Notes under the pieces: generated by a model
What the model was told of the DNA's origin: nothing
What the model saw: the letters and a program-made list of their open reading frames with translations, nothing else
Database searches by the model: none
NCBI RefSeq assembly: GCF_017329565.1
Contig: NZ_JAFMTT010000007.1
DNA: 64,000 nt
Source of the DNA: Alicyclobacillus mali
Lineage (GTDB): Bacteria > Bacillota > Bacilli > Alicyclobacillales > Alicyclobacillaceae
Reading direction: 5' to 3' (one strand)
Program-made: the position numbers and the translations under genes
Part shown: positions 26,024-34,346 of the stretch, piece by piece
How positions within the stretch are numbered: position 1 is the first letter of the stretch
Layout of the letters: every line of letters starts with the position of its first letter

Positions 26024-27871
26024 TCACACGACCCGCACGCGGTACGCCTTCATCCACTCGTTCACTTCCCACAGGTAGTGGAACATCTGAGCCGTGCCCA
26101 TGATCTGGCCGAACCACGGCCGGTGCTCCATGGGATGCTTGCTCATCTCCGCCAAGGCGCGAATGGCGTTCGAATCGACAAACGGCAGGATGGGCGAGGA
26201 CGGATCGTCCAGCATATCGAGGGCCCGCTGGCGCAGAAGGGCCAGATACGCCGGGTGGGGCGTGGAGGGGTACGGGCTCTTCTTGCGGTACAGGGCTTCG
26301 CGCGGCAGGAAGTCCTCCATGGCCAGCCGCAGGATGCCCTTCACCTCGCCGCCCGCCGTCTTCAGCTCCCAAGGAATGTTGAACACGTATTCCACCAGCC
26401 GGTGATCGCAGAACGGCACGCGCACCTCGAGGCCGGACGCCATGCTCATGCGGTCCTTGCGGTCGAGCAGCGTGGGCATGAAGCGCGTGATGGACAAATA
26501 GCCAATCTCCCGCAGGCGCGCGGCGCGACCGGTTTCGCCCGGCAGGCGTGGAACCTCGTCGAGTGCCTCGTGGTAGCGTTCCCTGACGTACGACTCGGGG
26601 CGGATGCGGTGCTTGAGTTCATCCGACATGATGGCCATGCGCTCGTACAGCCTGAGCGACCATGGGAACGTGTCCGCGGCGAGCGCGTCCTCGCGGTGAA
26701 ACCACGGATAACCGCCGAACACTTCGTCCGCCGCCTCGCCGGACAGGGCCACGGTGACGTCTTCCTTCACGCGCTTGCAGAACAGGTAAAGCGACGTGTC
26801 GATGTCGGCCATGCCGGGGAGATCGCGCGCGAACAGCGGATCGCCGAGATGGTGCTCCAAATCCGGCGTGTCAAAGGCGATGGGGTGATGGATGCTCCCG
26901 ATGTGCTCGGCGATCATCTTGGCCCACGGGCCGTCGAGGCTCTTCTGGAACGCGTTGGCCTGAAAGTACTTCTCCATGTCGACGAACTCGATGGCGTAGG
27001 TGTGCAGGGGATCGCGCCCCATCCGCTGGTAATAGCGCGCCGCAACGGCCGAGACCGCGCTCGAGTCGAGGCCGCCCGACAGGAACGTCCCGAGCGGCAC
27101 GTCGGAGACCAACTGGCGTTCGACGGTGTCGATGAAGAGGTGGCGCACCGTCTCCACCGTCTTCTCCAGCGAATCGGTGTGTTCGAGGCTCTCGAGCTTC
27201 CAGTAGCGGCGGACGGAGATCCCCTCGGGCCGGGCGATGAGCAGATGCCCCGGCTTCAATTCCTCGATGCCTTTGAGCACGCCGAGCCCGGGAGTGCGCG
27301 CGGGGCCGATGGCGAAGATCTCGGCGAGCCCTGTCTCATCGAGGACCGGCTCCACGCTCGGGTGCGCGAGGAGCGCCTTGAGCTCGGACCCAAACGCCAA
27401 TCCATCCCCGATGCGCGTGAAAAACAGGGGTTTCACGCCCAGACGATCTCGCCCGAGCACGAGCTTCTCCTCGGCCTGATCCCAGATGGCAAACGCAAAG
27501 ATGCCGTTCAGCCGTTCCACGCACGCCTCGCCCCAGGCGATGTACGAGACGAGCAGCACCTCGGTGTCCGAATAGCCATCGAAGCCGTAGCCGCGCGCGG
27601 CGAGATCGCGCCTCAGGTCTTCTGTGTTGTACAGCTCGCCGTTGTACACGATGGTGTAGCTGCGTCCGTTCACCGTGCGGGTCATCGGCTGCTTGCCGCC
27701 GTCCGGATCGACCACAATCAGCCGGCGATGGGCGAAGAGCGCGTGCGCCGCCGCGAACCAGCCGCTTGCGTCGGGGCCGCGCGACACGAGCGTCTGCCCC
27801 ATTTGTTTCACGATGTCGATGTCCGGCCGCAGATCGCGCGTCCAGTCGACCCAGCCAGCAATTCCGCACAT
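26024..27871 (-). CDS. asnB: Asparagine synthase (glutamine-hydrolysing)
   Basis: A 615-residue two-domain enzyme that makes asparagine from aspartate, ATP and glutamine ammonia. The mature N-terminal nucleophile is Cys2 (MCGIAGWVDW); the glutaminase domain covers about residues 2-200, with RGPDASGW and VYNGELYN motifs. The synthetase P-loop is FLSGGLDSS near residue 255. The ATG at 27871 follows GAGGAGGAAC; the frame is open further upstream but the Cys2 start is decisive. B. subtilis has three such enzymes; the length is closest to AsnO/YisO. Confidence 0.93.
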   Translation of the reverse strand: MCGIAGWVDWTRDLRPDIDIVKQMGQTLVSRGPDASGWFAAAHALFAHRRLIVVDPDGGKQPMTRTVNGRSYTIVYNGELYNTEDLRRDLAARGYGFDGYSDTEVLLVSYIAWGEACVERLNGIFAFAIWDQAEEKLVLGRDRLGVKPLFFTRIGDGLAFGSELKALLAHPSVEPVLDETGLAEIFAIGPARTPGLGVLKGIEELKPGHLLIARPEGISVRRYWKLESLEHTDSLEKTVETVRHLFIDTVERQLVSDVPLGTFLSGGLDSSAVSAVAARYYQRMGRDPLHTYAIEFVDMEKYFQANAFQKSLDGPWAKMIAEHIGSIHHPIAFDTPDLEHHLGDPLFARDLPGMADIDTSLYLFCKRVKEDVTVALSGEAADEVFGGYPWFHREDALAADTFPWSLRLYERMAIMSDELKHRIRPESYVRERYHEALDEVPRLPGETGRAARLREIGYLSITRFMPTLLDRKDRMSMASGLEVRVPFCDHRLVEYVFNIPWELKTAGGEVKGILRLAMEDFLPREALYRKKSPYPSTPHPAYLALLRQRALDMLDDPSSPILPFVDSNAIRALAEMSKHPMEHRPWFGQIMGTAQMFHYLWEVNEWMKAYRVRVV

Positions 27872-28025
27872 GGGCAGTTCCTCCTCGCATGACGCCACTT
27901 GGCGTAGATCACGAAATCGCCATACCTTATGCGGGCGGGGCGGGATAGGTGCCCAGGAGTCGGCGCGGCGCATCGCTGTTTTGGTATACTGGGGCGAGAA
28001 GGGGCTGCGCGAGGAGGCGATGCGG

Positions 28026-28358
28026 ATGGCCGTCGTCAACATGACCGAGGTGCTGGCGATACAGATATGGAAAGATCCGGAGCTTCAGAAGCTGCTGCCG
28101 TGCCACTGCCAGCAATGCCTCGACGACGTCCTGGCGATGGCGCTGAATCACTTGCCTCCGCGCTACGCCACGACGGATGAGGGGCAACTCTACGTTCAGG
28201 TGGAATATCTCCGGCCCCAGCTTCGCTCCGACATCCTCCGCGAGCTGACCCAGGCAGCGCTTTGGGTGTCGAGCCACCCGCGCCATGCGAGCGCCGAGTC
28301 CGACGCTGCGGGCGGCGATTCCGCACCGATGGAAAGCGAGGGCGGATCGCACACATGA
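28026..28358 (+). CDS. ComFB family protein
   Basis: A protein of about 110 residues. The core PCHCQQCLDDVLAMALNHLP followed by PRY is the signature of the late-competence ComFB family, including the paired CxxC that can bind zinc. The family's role is unclear; some members bind cyclic dinucleotides. The C-terminal 30 residues are polar and probably disordered. ATG 28026 is eight bases after AGGAGG; ATG 28020 is too close. The stop overlaps tadA (ATGA), so the two are coupled. Confidence 0.82.
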   Translation: MAVVNMTEVLAIQIWKDPELQKLLPCHCQQCLDDVLAMALNHLPPRYATTDEGQLYVQVEYLRPQLRSDILRELTQAALWVSSHPRHASAESDAAGGDSAPMESEGGSHT

Positions 28359-28843
28359 ACGACCAGATAGCCGACGAGCGGTTCATGCGCCGGGCGCTGG
28401 AACTGGCGGAAGAGGCGGCTCGCTGGGGCGAGGTGCCGGTCGGCGCCGTGGTGGTGGAGGACGGGCGCGTCGTCGGCGAGGGGTTCAACCGCCGGGAAAC
28501 GTGGCGGGATGGGACGGCGCACGCGGAGATGCTGGCCATTGAGGAGGCGAGCCGCCGATTGGGCGGCTGGCGCTTGACAAATTGCGTCTTATATGTAACA
28601 CTCGAGCCTTGTCCGATGTGTGCCGGGGCCATCGTCCTCTCGCGTGTTCATCGCCTCGTGTACGGTGCGACGGATGCGAAGGGCGGGGCCGTGATGTCCA
28701 GGGTTCGACTCCTGGAGCCAGGGCTTTGGAACCACGCGCCGCAAATTACCTCTGGCATTCTGGCGGACGATTGTGCTAAACTATTAAAGGACTTCTTCCG
28801 GAAGCGCCGCACGCAGGCGCAGCGGGGAAGCGATGCGAGATGA
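28355..28843 (+). CDS. tadA: tRNA adenosine(34) deaminase
   Basis: A 162-residue zinc deaminase that converts A34 to inosine in the tRNA-Arg anticodon, allowing it to read three codons. The catalytic HAE (THAEM, Glu proton shuttle) and PCxxC (EPCPMC) zinc motifs are intact. The ATG overlaps the ComFB gene stop. It is followed by tRNA-Ser and SRP RNA, as in the Bacillus tadA-scr-dnaX region. Confidence 0.95.
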   Translation: MNDQIADERFMRRALELAEEAARWGEVPVGAVVVEDGRVVGEGFNRRETWRDGTAHAEMLAIEEASRRLGGWRLTNCVLYVTLEPCPMCAGAIVLSRVHRLVYGATDAKGGAVMSRVRLLEPGLWNHAPQITSGILADDCAKLLKDFFRKRRTQAQRGSDAR

Positions 28844-28847
28844 CCGC

Positions 28848-28937
28848 GGAGAGATGTCTGAGTGGTCGAAAGAGCCCGCCTCGAAAGCGGGTAGGTCCGC
28901 AAGGGCCTCGTGGGTTCGAATCCCACTCTCTCCGCCA
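28848..28937 (+). tRNA. tRNA-Ser (anticodon CGA)
   Basis: A 90-base class II tRNA with a long variable arm (TAGGTCCGCAAGGGCCT region) and encoded CCA. The anticodon loop is CTCGAAA between CCCGC and GCGGG, giving CGA, which reads UCG. It starts five bases after the tadA stop. Confidence 0.97.
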
Positions 28938-28940
28938 GAA

Positions 28941-28970
28941 AATCGGTGTCCGGTGAGCCGGGCACCGATT
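28941..28970 (+). terminator. Hairpin between tRNA-Ser and SRP RNA
   Basis: A 13-base stem, AATCGGTGTCCGG (28941-28953) and CCGGGCACCGATT (28958-28970) with one wobble, and a 4-base TGAG loop. There is little T-richness after it, so it may be a processing signal as much as a terminator. Confidence 0.5.
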
Positions 28971-28978
28971 GTGCCAAA

Positions 28979-29139
28979 ATGGGCGAAAAAACGCGGCTTT
29001 GGACCAAATCCTGATTGGGTCCCGCGCGGCGAAAACTCCCGAACCGTGTCAGGTCCTGACGGAAGCAGCACTAAGGGAGACCTTTCGGGCGACGCGGGGG
29101 TGCCTGATCGGGGTTTGGTTCAAGGTCGCGTTTTGCCAT
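28979..29139 (+). ncRNA. ffs: Signal recognition particle RNA (Alu-less, intermediate length)
   Basis: The domain IV core is clear at 29045-29070: GTGTCAGGTCC, a tetraloop, GGA, AGCAG and CAC, which binds Ffh. The two arms 28979-29026 and 29093-29139 pair along about 45 bases; nearly every mismatch is a G-U wobble, which is strong evidence of a conserved helix 5. The tetraloop reads TGAC rather than the common bacterial GGAA. The 53 bases between tRNA-Ser and the helix are too few for the Alu domain of the 270-nt Bacillus RNA. Position before dnaX matches Bacillus scr. End points are inferred from pairing. Confidence 0.85.
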
Positions 29140-29268
29140 GTATCCAGCGGGCATGTGCTACGCTTGTGTCGAACGTCGTCGAATGGCGGGATCTTTCGTC
29201 GATGGGGCAGGATTTGCTCTCGGCGCTACGAATACACCCAAGACAACGACTGCGACATAGAGTGGGTG

Positions 29269-30372
29269 ATGCTTGTGCGCGAGACACGCAAGTCGGGTGC
29301 GGTTCGAGAACCGGACGCCGGGCAAGTGAACCTCATCCACGCGGGCGTGGTGTTTCTCTCGAAAGACCTGCTCATTCGGCTGGAGAACAGGCTCGCCAAG
29401 GACTTGTTCGGCTGGACAGAGGAACGGTGCATGGCGCCTCTTTGCGAGGTGCTGTCGATAGATTCCGAGGAGTATCAGTTGCTGTGCCGTATCGTCGCCG
29501 AAGACTGCGAGTACCGTGACGCGGTGGTCAAATGGGAAGTGGACGGCACCGTACGCCACGTCCTTATGGATTCGTTCGTCGCCCGTCACGCTGAGACGGA
29601 CGAAACGGGCGTGTACATTGTGATGCGGGATATGGGCAACTTTGCGCTGCTCAACCAGCACACGGAGAAAATTGAGCGCATTGCTACCATCGGGCGGTTG
29701 GCGGCCGGTGTCGCTCACGAGATTCGAAATCCACTCACGACCATTAAGGGATTCCTGCAACTGTTGGAGCAGCGCCTCGAGCGCGCGGACATGCTTGACG
29801 AGATCGCGTACATCCGCGTGATGATGCAGGAAATCGAGCGGGTGAACGCGCTTGTGACGGAGCTTTTGCTCCTATCGAAGCCGCAGGACATGGCGTGGAC
29901 GGACGTCTCCGTCGCCGAATTGCTGGCCGAATTACGCCCCTGGCTCGATGAGGAGGCCCGCAAGCGCGGAGTCGAGACGGTGTACGAAGTGCCTGCGGAA
30001 CTCGAACTGCAGGCGGACCGCGGCATGATGGAGCAGCTCTTCGTCCACCTTGCGCGCAACGCCATGGAGGCGATGGAGGCGGGCGGGCGGCTGACCATTC
30101 GCGCCCGCGCCGAGGACGGTCGCGTGGAGCTTCAGTTCTCCGACACAGGGCCGGGGATTCCGTACTACCTCTTTGACCGCATTTTCGACGTGTTCTACAC
30201 CACGAAGGAGAAGGGCACGGGCCTGGGTCTCGCCATCTGTCAGCGCATTGTGGCCGATCACGGCGGCCAGATCCGCGTGAGCTCGAAAGGGTTCGGCACG
30301 ACGTTCACCGTGTCGCTGCCGAAGATGAGATCGTCGTCCGTTCGGGTCATCCAGCAGCGCCAATCCTCCTGA
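29269..30372 (+). CDS. Soluble PAS-type sensor histidine kinase
   Basis: A kinase of about 367 residues without membrane segments. Residues about 20-120 look like a PAS-type sensor (FLSKDLLIRLENRLAKDLFGW and a later strand MRDMGNFALLN). The H-box is HEIRNPLTTIKGFLQLLEQR with His near residue 150, then N-box (HLARNAMEAM), G1 (DTGPGIP) and G2 (GTGLGLAI). This is the layout of sporulation kinases such as KinA/KinE; no response regulator is adjacent, so it may feed a phosphorelay. The start (ATG 29269) is uncertain: the ribosome site is weak and the frame is open upstream across the SRP RNA. Confidence 0.82.
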   Translation: MLVRETRKSGAVREPDAGQVNLIHAGVVFLSKDLLIRLENRLAKDLFGWTEERCMAPLCEVLSIDSEEYQLLCRIVAEDCEYRDAVVKWEVDGTVRHVLMDSFVARHAETDETGVYIVMRDMGNFALLNQHTEKIERIATIGRLAAGVAHEIRNPLTTIKGFLQLLEQRLERADMLDEIAYIRVMMQEIERVNALVTELLLLSKPQDMAWTDVSVAELLAELRPWLDEEARKRGVETVYEVPAELELQADRGMMEQLFVHLARNAMEAMEAGGRLTIRARAEDGRVELQFSDTGPGIPYYLFDRIFDVFYTTKEKGTGLGLAICQRIVADHGGQIRVSSKGFGTTFTVSLPKMRSSSVRVIQQRQSS

Positions 30373-30830
30373 GTCAGAAGTTGCTCACAGTCCAAAATAG
30401 CGCGGCGCCCCATGCGTTGCGCGACCACTTCGTGGAGGTCGAGATAGGCGTACACGTAAGCCATCCACAGGGCCTCGAGGAACCCCCACAGCGGTACGTA
30501 GAGCGCAAGGACGACAGGGAGGCCGAGGGTGCGGCGGGCCAAATTGAAGTGCGAGACGTGGAGGCCCGCCCGCTGGGCTGCGAACAGAAGAAGCAGGTAC
30601 ACCGCGCTGTAGGCGATGCCCAGCCCAAGGGAGGCGCGTGCGCCGGCGCGCCGGAACAGGAGGTTTCGCCAGCGCACCGGGCCCCACCAGGTGGCGGCGA
30701 GCGGTGCGGCGATGAGGGCGCACTGCACGACGAGCCCGCGCCAGAACCCAAGCGGCACGGCTGTCCCGGGAACCAGGTTCGAACAAAGCGCACCGACGAT
30801 GGGCGCGAGCAGGACGAAAACAGGCGCCAC
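30258..30830 (-). CDS. Multi-pass membrane protein, unknown function
   Basis: A protein of about 190 residues with five or so hydrophobic segments between residues 3 and 145. GTG 30830 lies seven bases after GGGAGG. The segment LYVPLWGFLEALWMAYVYAY recalls CPBP-type proteases, but the EExxxR motif is missing, so no function is assigned. The C-terminal 38 residues are read from DNA that, on the other strand, encodes the end of the histidine kinase: the convergent genes overlap by 115 bases. Confidence 0.6.
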   Translation of the reverse strand: MAPVFVLLAPIVGALCSNLVPGTAVPLGFWRGLVVQCALIAAPLAATWWGPVRWRNLLFRRAGARASLGLGIAYSAVYLLLLFAAQRAGLHVSHFNLARRTLGLPVVLALYVPLWGFLEALWMAYVYAYLDLHEVVAQRMGRRAILDCEQLLTQEDWRCWMTRTDDDLIFGSDTVNVVPNPFELTRIWPP

Positions 30831-31009
30831 AACATCGCCTCCCAGCAAGCGTCCCAGCACAGCATATCGTATGAATAGTTGGTGTATTTCGGTGGATCGC
30901 GCGGATTTCCTGTCCAGGCTTCTGCCAGAGCCCCTTTCCGGCTCATGCGACAGCGTCCCGTGAAACGGGCCTCCTCCTGTGGTAGAGTATCGGTGGAAGG
31001 AGGCCGAGC

Positions 31010-32767
31010 ATGGCGTACCAGGCACTCTACCGCGCGTATCGCCCGCAGACGTTCGAGGACTTGGTCGGACAGCCTCACGTGCGCCAGACCTTGACCAACG
31101 CGCTGAAAAACGGTCAACTGGCACATGCCTATCTGTTTTGCGGGCCGCGCGGTACGGGAAAGACGAGCACCGCGAAGCTCTTGGCCAAGGCGGTCAACTG
31201 TCTTCACCCCAAGGACGGCTTCGAGCCCTGTAACGCCTGCGAGGCCTGCACGAGCATTCAGCGCGGATCCAACGTGGACGTGCAGGAGATTGACGCCGCT
31301 TCCAACCGCGGCGTGGATGAAATTCGGGATTTGCGCGATCACGTCCATTACCTCCCCACGATGGCGAAGAAGAAGGTCTACATCGTGGACGAGGTCCACA
31401 TGCTGACGCCGGAGGCGTTCAACGCGCTGCTCAAGACGCTGGAGGAGCCGCCGGCGCACGTCCTGTTTGTGCTCGCCACCACCGAGCCTCACCGACTTCC
31501 TGCGACCATCATCTCGCGGTGCCAGCGGTTCGACTTTCGCCGCATCGCGCCGGAAGCCATTGTCGACCGCCTTCGCCTCGTGGCGCAGAGTCAGGCGATT
31601 GAAGCGGCTGATTCCGCGCTGTGGCGGCTCGCTGAGGCGGCCGACGGGGGCTTGCGCGACGCGCTCGCCCTGTTTGAACAGGCGGCGGCGTTTGGAAACG
31701 GCCGGATCGACGACACCACCGTCGCCGATGTGGTGGGCAGCGTCGACATCGGATCGCTCGTCGCGCTCGTGGGCGATCTCGCCGAGCGCTCGTTTCTCTC
31801 GGCCGTGGACAGGCTCGGGCGCTGGTACGCGTCGGGCAAGGACGCGAGCCGCATTGTGCACGACTTGTTGCAAGTGGTGCGCGATTTGTTTATCGTCAAG
31901 CTGTCGCAACGCCCGGACGCTCTCGCCGGCAAGCCTGTGGATCCCTATCTGCCGGTGGCTTCTCGCGATGACGTCACGGTGGACTGGTTGCTTGCCGCCA
32001 TGCGCAGGCTGGGCGAACTCTACACGCAACTTCGGTACGTGGAAGAGCCTCGCCTGGCGCTCGAAGCGGTGCTGATGGGCCTCGCGGCCGAGAGGCGGTC
32101 CGCAGGCAACGTGAATCCGGCGGCATCCGTGGATCCGGCGCGCACCGATGCGGCCGCCCGGCCGGATGGCCGCCCGCCTGAGCAGCCGGCTCAAGTTACC
32201 GATGTGCCCGTTCAGGCATCCGCTCCGGCCCCTGCGGCGCCTGAAGTGACACAGGGCCCGACGGACGCGCGAGAGAAGAGCAGCCGACCCGCGCCCGCCC
32301 GCGCGGCCGCGCACCGCAAGCGCGAGACGCTGGCGCGGCTGTATCGCGAGCGCGACGAGGCGCTTGAGGCGCGGCTTCGGGAGATGTGGCAGGACGTTCT
32401 CGCGTCCGTGAAGTCAAAACGCGTGCAGACGCACGCTTGGCTTTTGCACGGGGAGGTTGCGCTCGCCACACCGCGCGCCGTGGTGCTTTCATTCAAGAGC
32501 CGCATTCACCGCGAGGCCGTCATGAAACAGGCGGATCGCGCGGCCATTGAAGCGGCACTCGCGGAGGCGCTCGGACAACCTGTGCAACTCTTCGCCATCC
32601 TGCAGGCCGACTGGGAGGAGTTTGCGGCATCGTTGGCGCCGGCCGTTGTCGAGCAAGCCGGATCGCGCGAAGAGGGCGAGCCGCCATCGCCGGATGTGGT
32701 TCAGTTGGCGATTGACCTGTTTGGGGCTGACAAAGTGACGGTGGAAGACGAGGGAGACAACCCATGA
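31010..32767 (+). CDS. dnaX: DNA polymerase III subunit gamma/tau
   Basis: The 585-residue clamp-loader ATPase. The N-terminal AAA+ domain has Walker A GPRGTGKT near residue 45, a zinc module (CNACEAC plus flanking Cys), Walker B DEVHML and sensor SRCQRFDFR. Residues about 365-435 are a Pro/Ala-rich linker, followed by the tau-specific C-terminal domain that contacts PolC/DnaE. I see no obvious frameshift site for a separate gamma form. The ATG follows GGAAGGAGG. The stop overlaps ebfC (ATGA). Confidence 0.96.
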   Translation: MAYQALYRAYRPQTFEDLVGQPHVRQTLTNALKNGQLAHAYLFCGPRGTGKTSTAKLLAKAVNCLHPKDGFEPCNACEACTSIQRGSNVDVQEIDAASNRGVDEIRDLRDHVHYLPTMAKKKVYIVDEVHMLTPEAFNALLKTLEEPPAHVLFVLATTEPHRLPATIISRCQRFDFRRIAPEAIVDRLRLVAQSQAIEAADSALWRLAEAADGGLRDALALFEQAAAFGNGRIDDTTVADVVGSVDIGSLVALVGDLAERSFLSAVDRLGRWYASGKDASRIVHDLLQVVRDLFIVKLSQRPDALAGKPVDPYLPVASRDDVTVDWLLAAMRRLGELYTQLRYVEEPRLALEAVLMGLAAERRSAGNVNPAASVDPARTDAAARPDGRPPEQPAQVTDVPVQASAPAPAAPEVTQGPTDAREKSSRPAPARAAAHRKRETLARLYRERDEALEARLREMWQDVLASVKSKRVQTHAWLLHGEVALATPRAVVLSFKSRIHREAVMKQADRAAIEAALAEALGQPVQLFAILQADWEEFAASLAPAVVEQAGSREEGEPPSPDVVQLAIDLFGADKVTVEDEGDNP

Positions 32768-33075
32768 AGAATATGAACCAATTGATGCGTCAGGCGAAAA
32801 AGATGCAGGAGGAAATCCTGAAGGCTCAGGCTTCGCTCGCGGAGCAAGTGGTCGAAGGGACGGCGGGCGGCGGTGCCGTCAAGGTGCGCATGAATGGGCA
32901 CAAGGACGTGGTGGCGGTTGAGATCGACAAGAGCGTCGTGTCGCCGGATGACGTGGAGATGCTCCAGGATCTGGTTCTCGTGGCTATCCAGGACGCCTCC
33001 CAAAAGGCGAACGATCTCGCCGAACAAGTCATGGGCAAATACACACGCGGCCTCAACTTGCCGGGGATGTTCTGA
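32764..33075 (+). CDS. ebfC: Nucleoid-associated protein, YbaB/EbfC family
   Basis: A 103-residue DNA-binding dimer. The family pattern is plain: an N-terminal Met/Gln/Lys-rich helix (NMNQLMRQAKKMQEEI), the strand GGGAVKVRMNGHKDVVAVEI, a helix with MLQDLVLVAIQDA and a C-terminal LPGMF. It lies between dnaX and recR, as in most bacteria, and its ATG overlaps the dnaX stop. Confidence 0.96.
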   Translation: MKNMNQLMRQAKKMQEEILKAQASLAEQVVEGTAGGGAVKVRMNGHKDVVAVEIDKSVVSPDDVEMLQDLVLVAIQDASQKANDLAEQVMGKYTRGLNLPGMF

Positions 33076-33076
33076 G

Positions 33077-33676
33077 ATGTACGGGTATCCAGAGCCGGTG
33101 GCGCGGGCCATCGAACACTTCATGAAGTTGCCCGGCGTGGGGCCAAAGACGGCCGCGCGCCTGGCTTTTCATGTGCTCGAGATGAGCGAGGCGGACGTCC
33201 ATGCCTTCGCCAAGTCGCTGATCGATTTGAAGACGGGGCTCACCGAATGCAGCGTCTGCTGCAACATTACAGAGGCTTCACCATGCGCCATCTGCCGGGA
33301 TCCGCGTCGGGATCCGCGCGTCATCTGTGTGGTGCAGGAACCGCGGGACGTGATCGCCATGGAGCGGACGCGCGAGTACCATGGGTTGTACCACGTGCTG
33401 CACGGCGCCATCTCGCCGATGGAAGGCGTGGGCCCGCAGGACATTCGGATTCGGGAACTGGTGACTCGAGTGGGCGAAAACGAGGTTGAGGAAGTCATTC
33501 TTGCTACCAACCCCAACGTCGAGGGCGAGGCGACAGCGATGTACATCTCGCGCCTGTTGAAGCCGTTTCAGGTGAAATTGACGCGTATCGCGCACGGTTT
33601 GCCGGTGGGCGGCGACCTTGAGTACGCGGACGAGGTCACGCTCGCGAAGGCCCTGGAGGGCAGGCGGGCGCTTTAG
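33077..33676 (+). CDS. recR: Recombination mediator protein RecR
   Basis: A 199-residue protein of RecFOR recombinational repair, forming a ring that clamps DNA. It has the helix-hairpin-helix KLPGVGPKTAARLAF, a four-Cys zinc module (CSVCCNITEASPCAIC), and a Toprim domain starting at ICVVQEPRDV. The ATG at 33077 is one base after the ebfC stop. In B. subtilis recR is followed by yaaL and bofA; here about 4.8 kb of other genes intervene. Confidence 0.97.
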   Translation: MYGYPEPVARAIEHFMKLPGVGPKTAARLAFHVLEMSEADVHAFAKSLIDLKTGLTECSVCCNITEASPCAICRDPRRDPRVICVVQEPRDVIAMERTREYHGLYHVLHGAISPMEGVGPQDIRIRELVTRVGENEVEEVILATNPNVEGEATAMYISRLLKPFQVKLTRIAHGLPVGGDLEYADEVTLAKALEGRRAL

Positions 33677-33732
33677 CAAGCGGTATGGATGCGCCGCGCC
33701 CAAATTTGCATTGTGAAACAGGAGGTACAGTG

Positions 33733-34194
33733 GTGTTTCGGGCGTTCTTCAAAGATTTTCGAGCGTTTATCCGCCGCGGAAATGTGATGGACTTGGCGGT
33801 CGCGGTGATCGTCGGAGGGGCGTTCGGGCAAATGGTCACCGCGCTCGTCAATGACGTGATCATGCCCCCTATCGGACTCCTGCTTGGCAAAGTCGACTTC
33901 AGCAACCTGTACCTCAATTTGTCCGGCAAACACTATTCATCGCTTGCAGCGGCCAAGGCTGCAGGTGCTCCCATTATCCAATACGGTTTGTTCCTCAATA
34001 CAGTCGTGAATTTTCTCATTGTCTCGCTGGTGATCTTCGTCGCCATTCGGCAGCTCAGCCGGCTGAGGAAGGCGGAACCTGCGAAAGCGCCGACCACGAA
34101 AACGTGCCGGTTTTGCAAGTCCGAGATACCGATAGAGGCTGTCCGTTGCGCCTACTGTACCTCGTTTGTGGAGGGCGAGGTGGAGGAGGGGTAA
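33733..34194 (+). CDS. mscL: Large-conductance mechanosensitive channel with C-terminal zinc ribbon
   Basis: A 153-residue channel that opens on sudden osmotic downshift. The N-terminal amphipathic helix and first membrane helix (RGNVMDLAVAVIVGGAFGQM) and second helix (FLNTVVNFLIVSLVIFVAI) are typical MscL. After the normal cytoplasmic helix it carries an extra zinc ribbon: CRFCKSEIPIEAVRCAYC has two CxxC pairs. GTG 33733 lies seven bases after AGGAGG; GTG 33730 is also possible. It begins the insertion between recR and yaaL. Confidence 0.92.
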   Translation: MFRAFFKDFRAFIRRGNVMDLAVAVIVGGAFGQMVTALVNDVIMPPIGLLLGKVDFSNLYLNLSGKHYSSLAAAKAAGAPIIQYGLFLNTVVNFLIVSLVIFVAIRQLSRLRKAEPAKAPTTKTCRFCKSEIPIEAVRCAYCTSFVEGEVEEG

Positions 34195-34251
34195 CTCGGG
34201 CGGAAAACTGCAGCACTTGTCGCGTTTCAAGGTTCAGAATAAAGCGGGAGG

Positions 34252-34306
34252 TTGACAACGGAGATGTAAGTGCTTACACTATGAGCATCAAGTAAACGTT
34301 TACGTA
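34252..34306 (+). promoter_or_regulatory. Promoter and operators of the LacI-sugar ABC cassette
   Basis: A perfect -35 TTGACA (34252-34257), 17-base spacer and -10 TACACT (34275-34280). Two palindromes touch it: TGTAAG-TG-CTTACA (34265-34278), overlapping the -10, and GTAAACGTTTAC (34292-34303), a 12-base perfect palindrome just downstream. The second is the type bound by LacI-family proteins and also resembles a CcpA cre site, so it may serve the cassette's own regulator, CcpA, or both. Confidence 0.8.
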
Positions 34307-34346
34307 TGGGGTTGGTGCGTACGAATGACCGGTGGAGGTATCGGAT

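Noticed and set aside
27872..28042. Longer N-terminus for asparagine synthase
   Set aside because: The enzyme needs Cys2 as its N-terminal nucleophile, and a strong ribosome site precedes that ATG; the open frame upstream is incidental.
30374..32314. A 646-codon open frame on the minus strand
   Set aside because: It is mainly antisense to dnaX. Only the separate frame ending at 30258 looks like a membrane protein with a ribosome site.
31010..32767. Programmed frameshift in dnaX giving a gamma subunit
   Set aside because: No A-rich slippery heptamer with a following stem-loop was found at the domain border; the early AAGAAGAAG stretch is in the ATPase domain.
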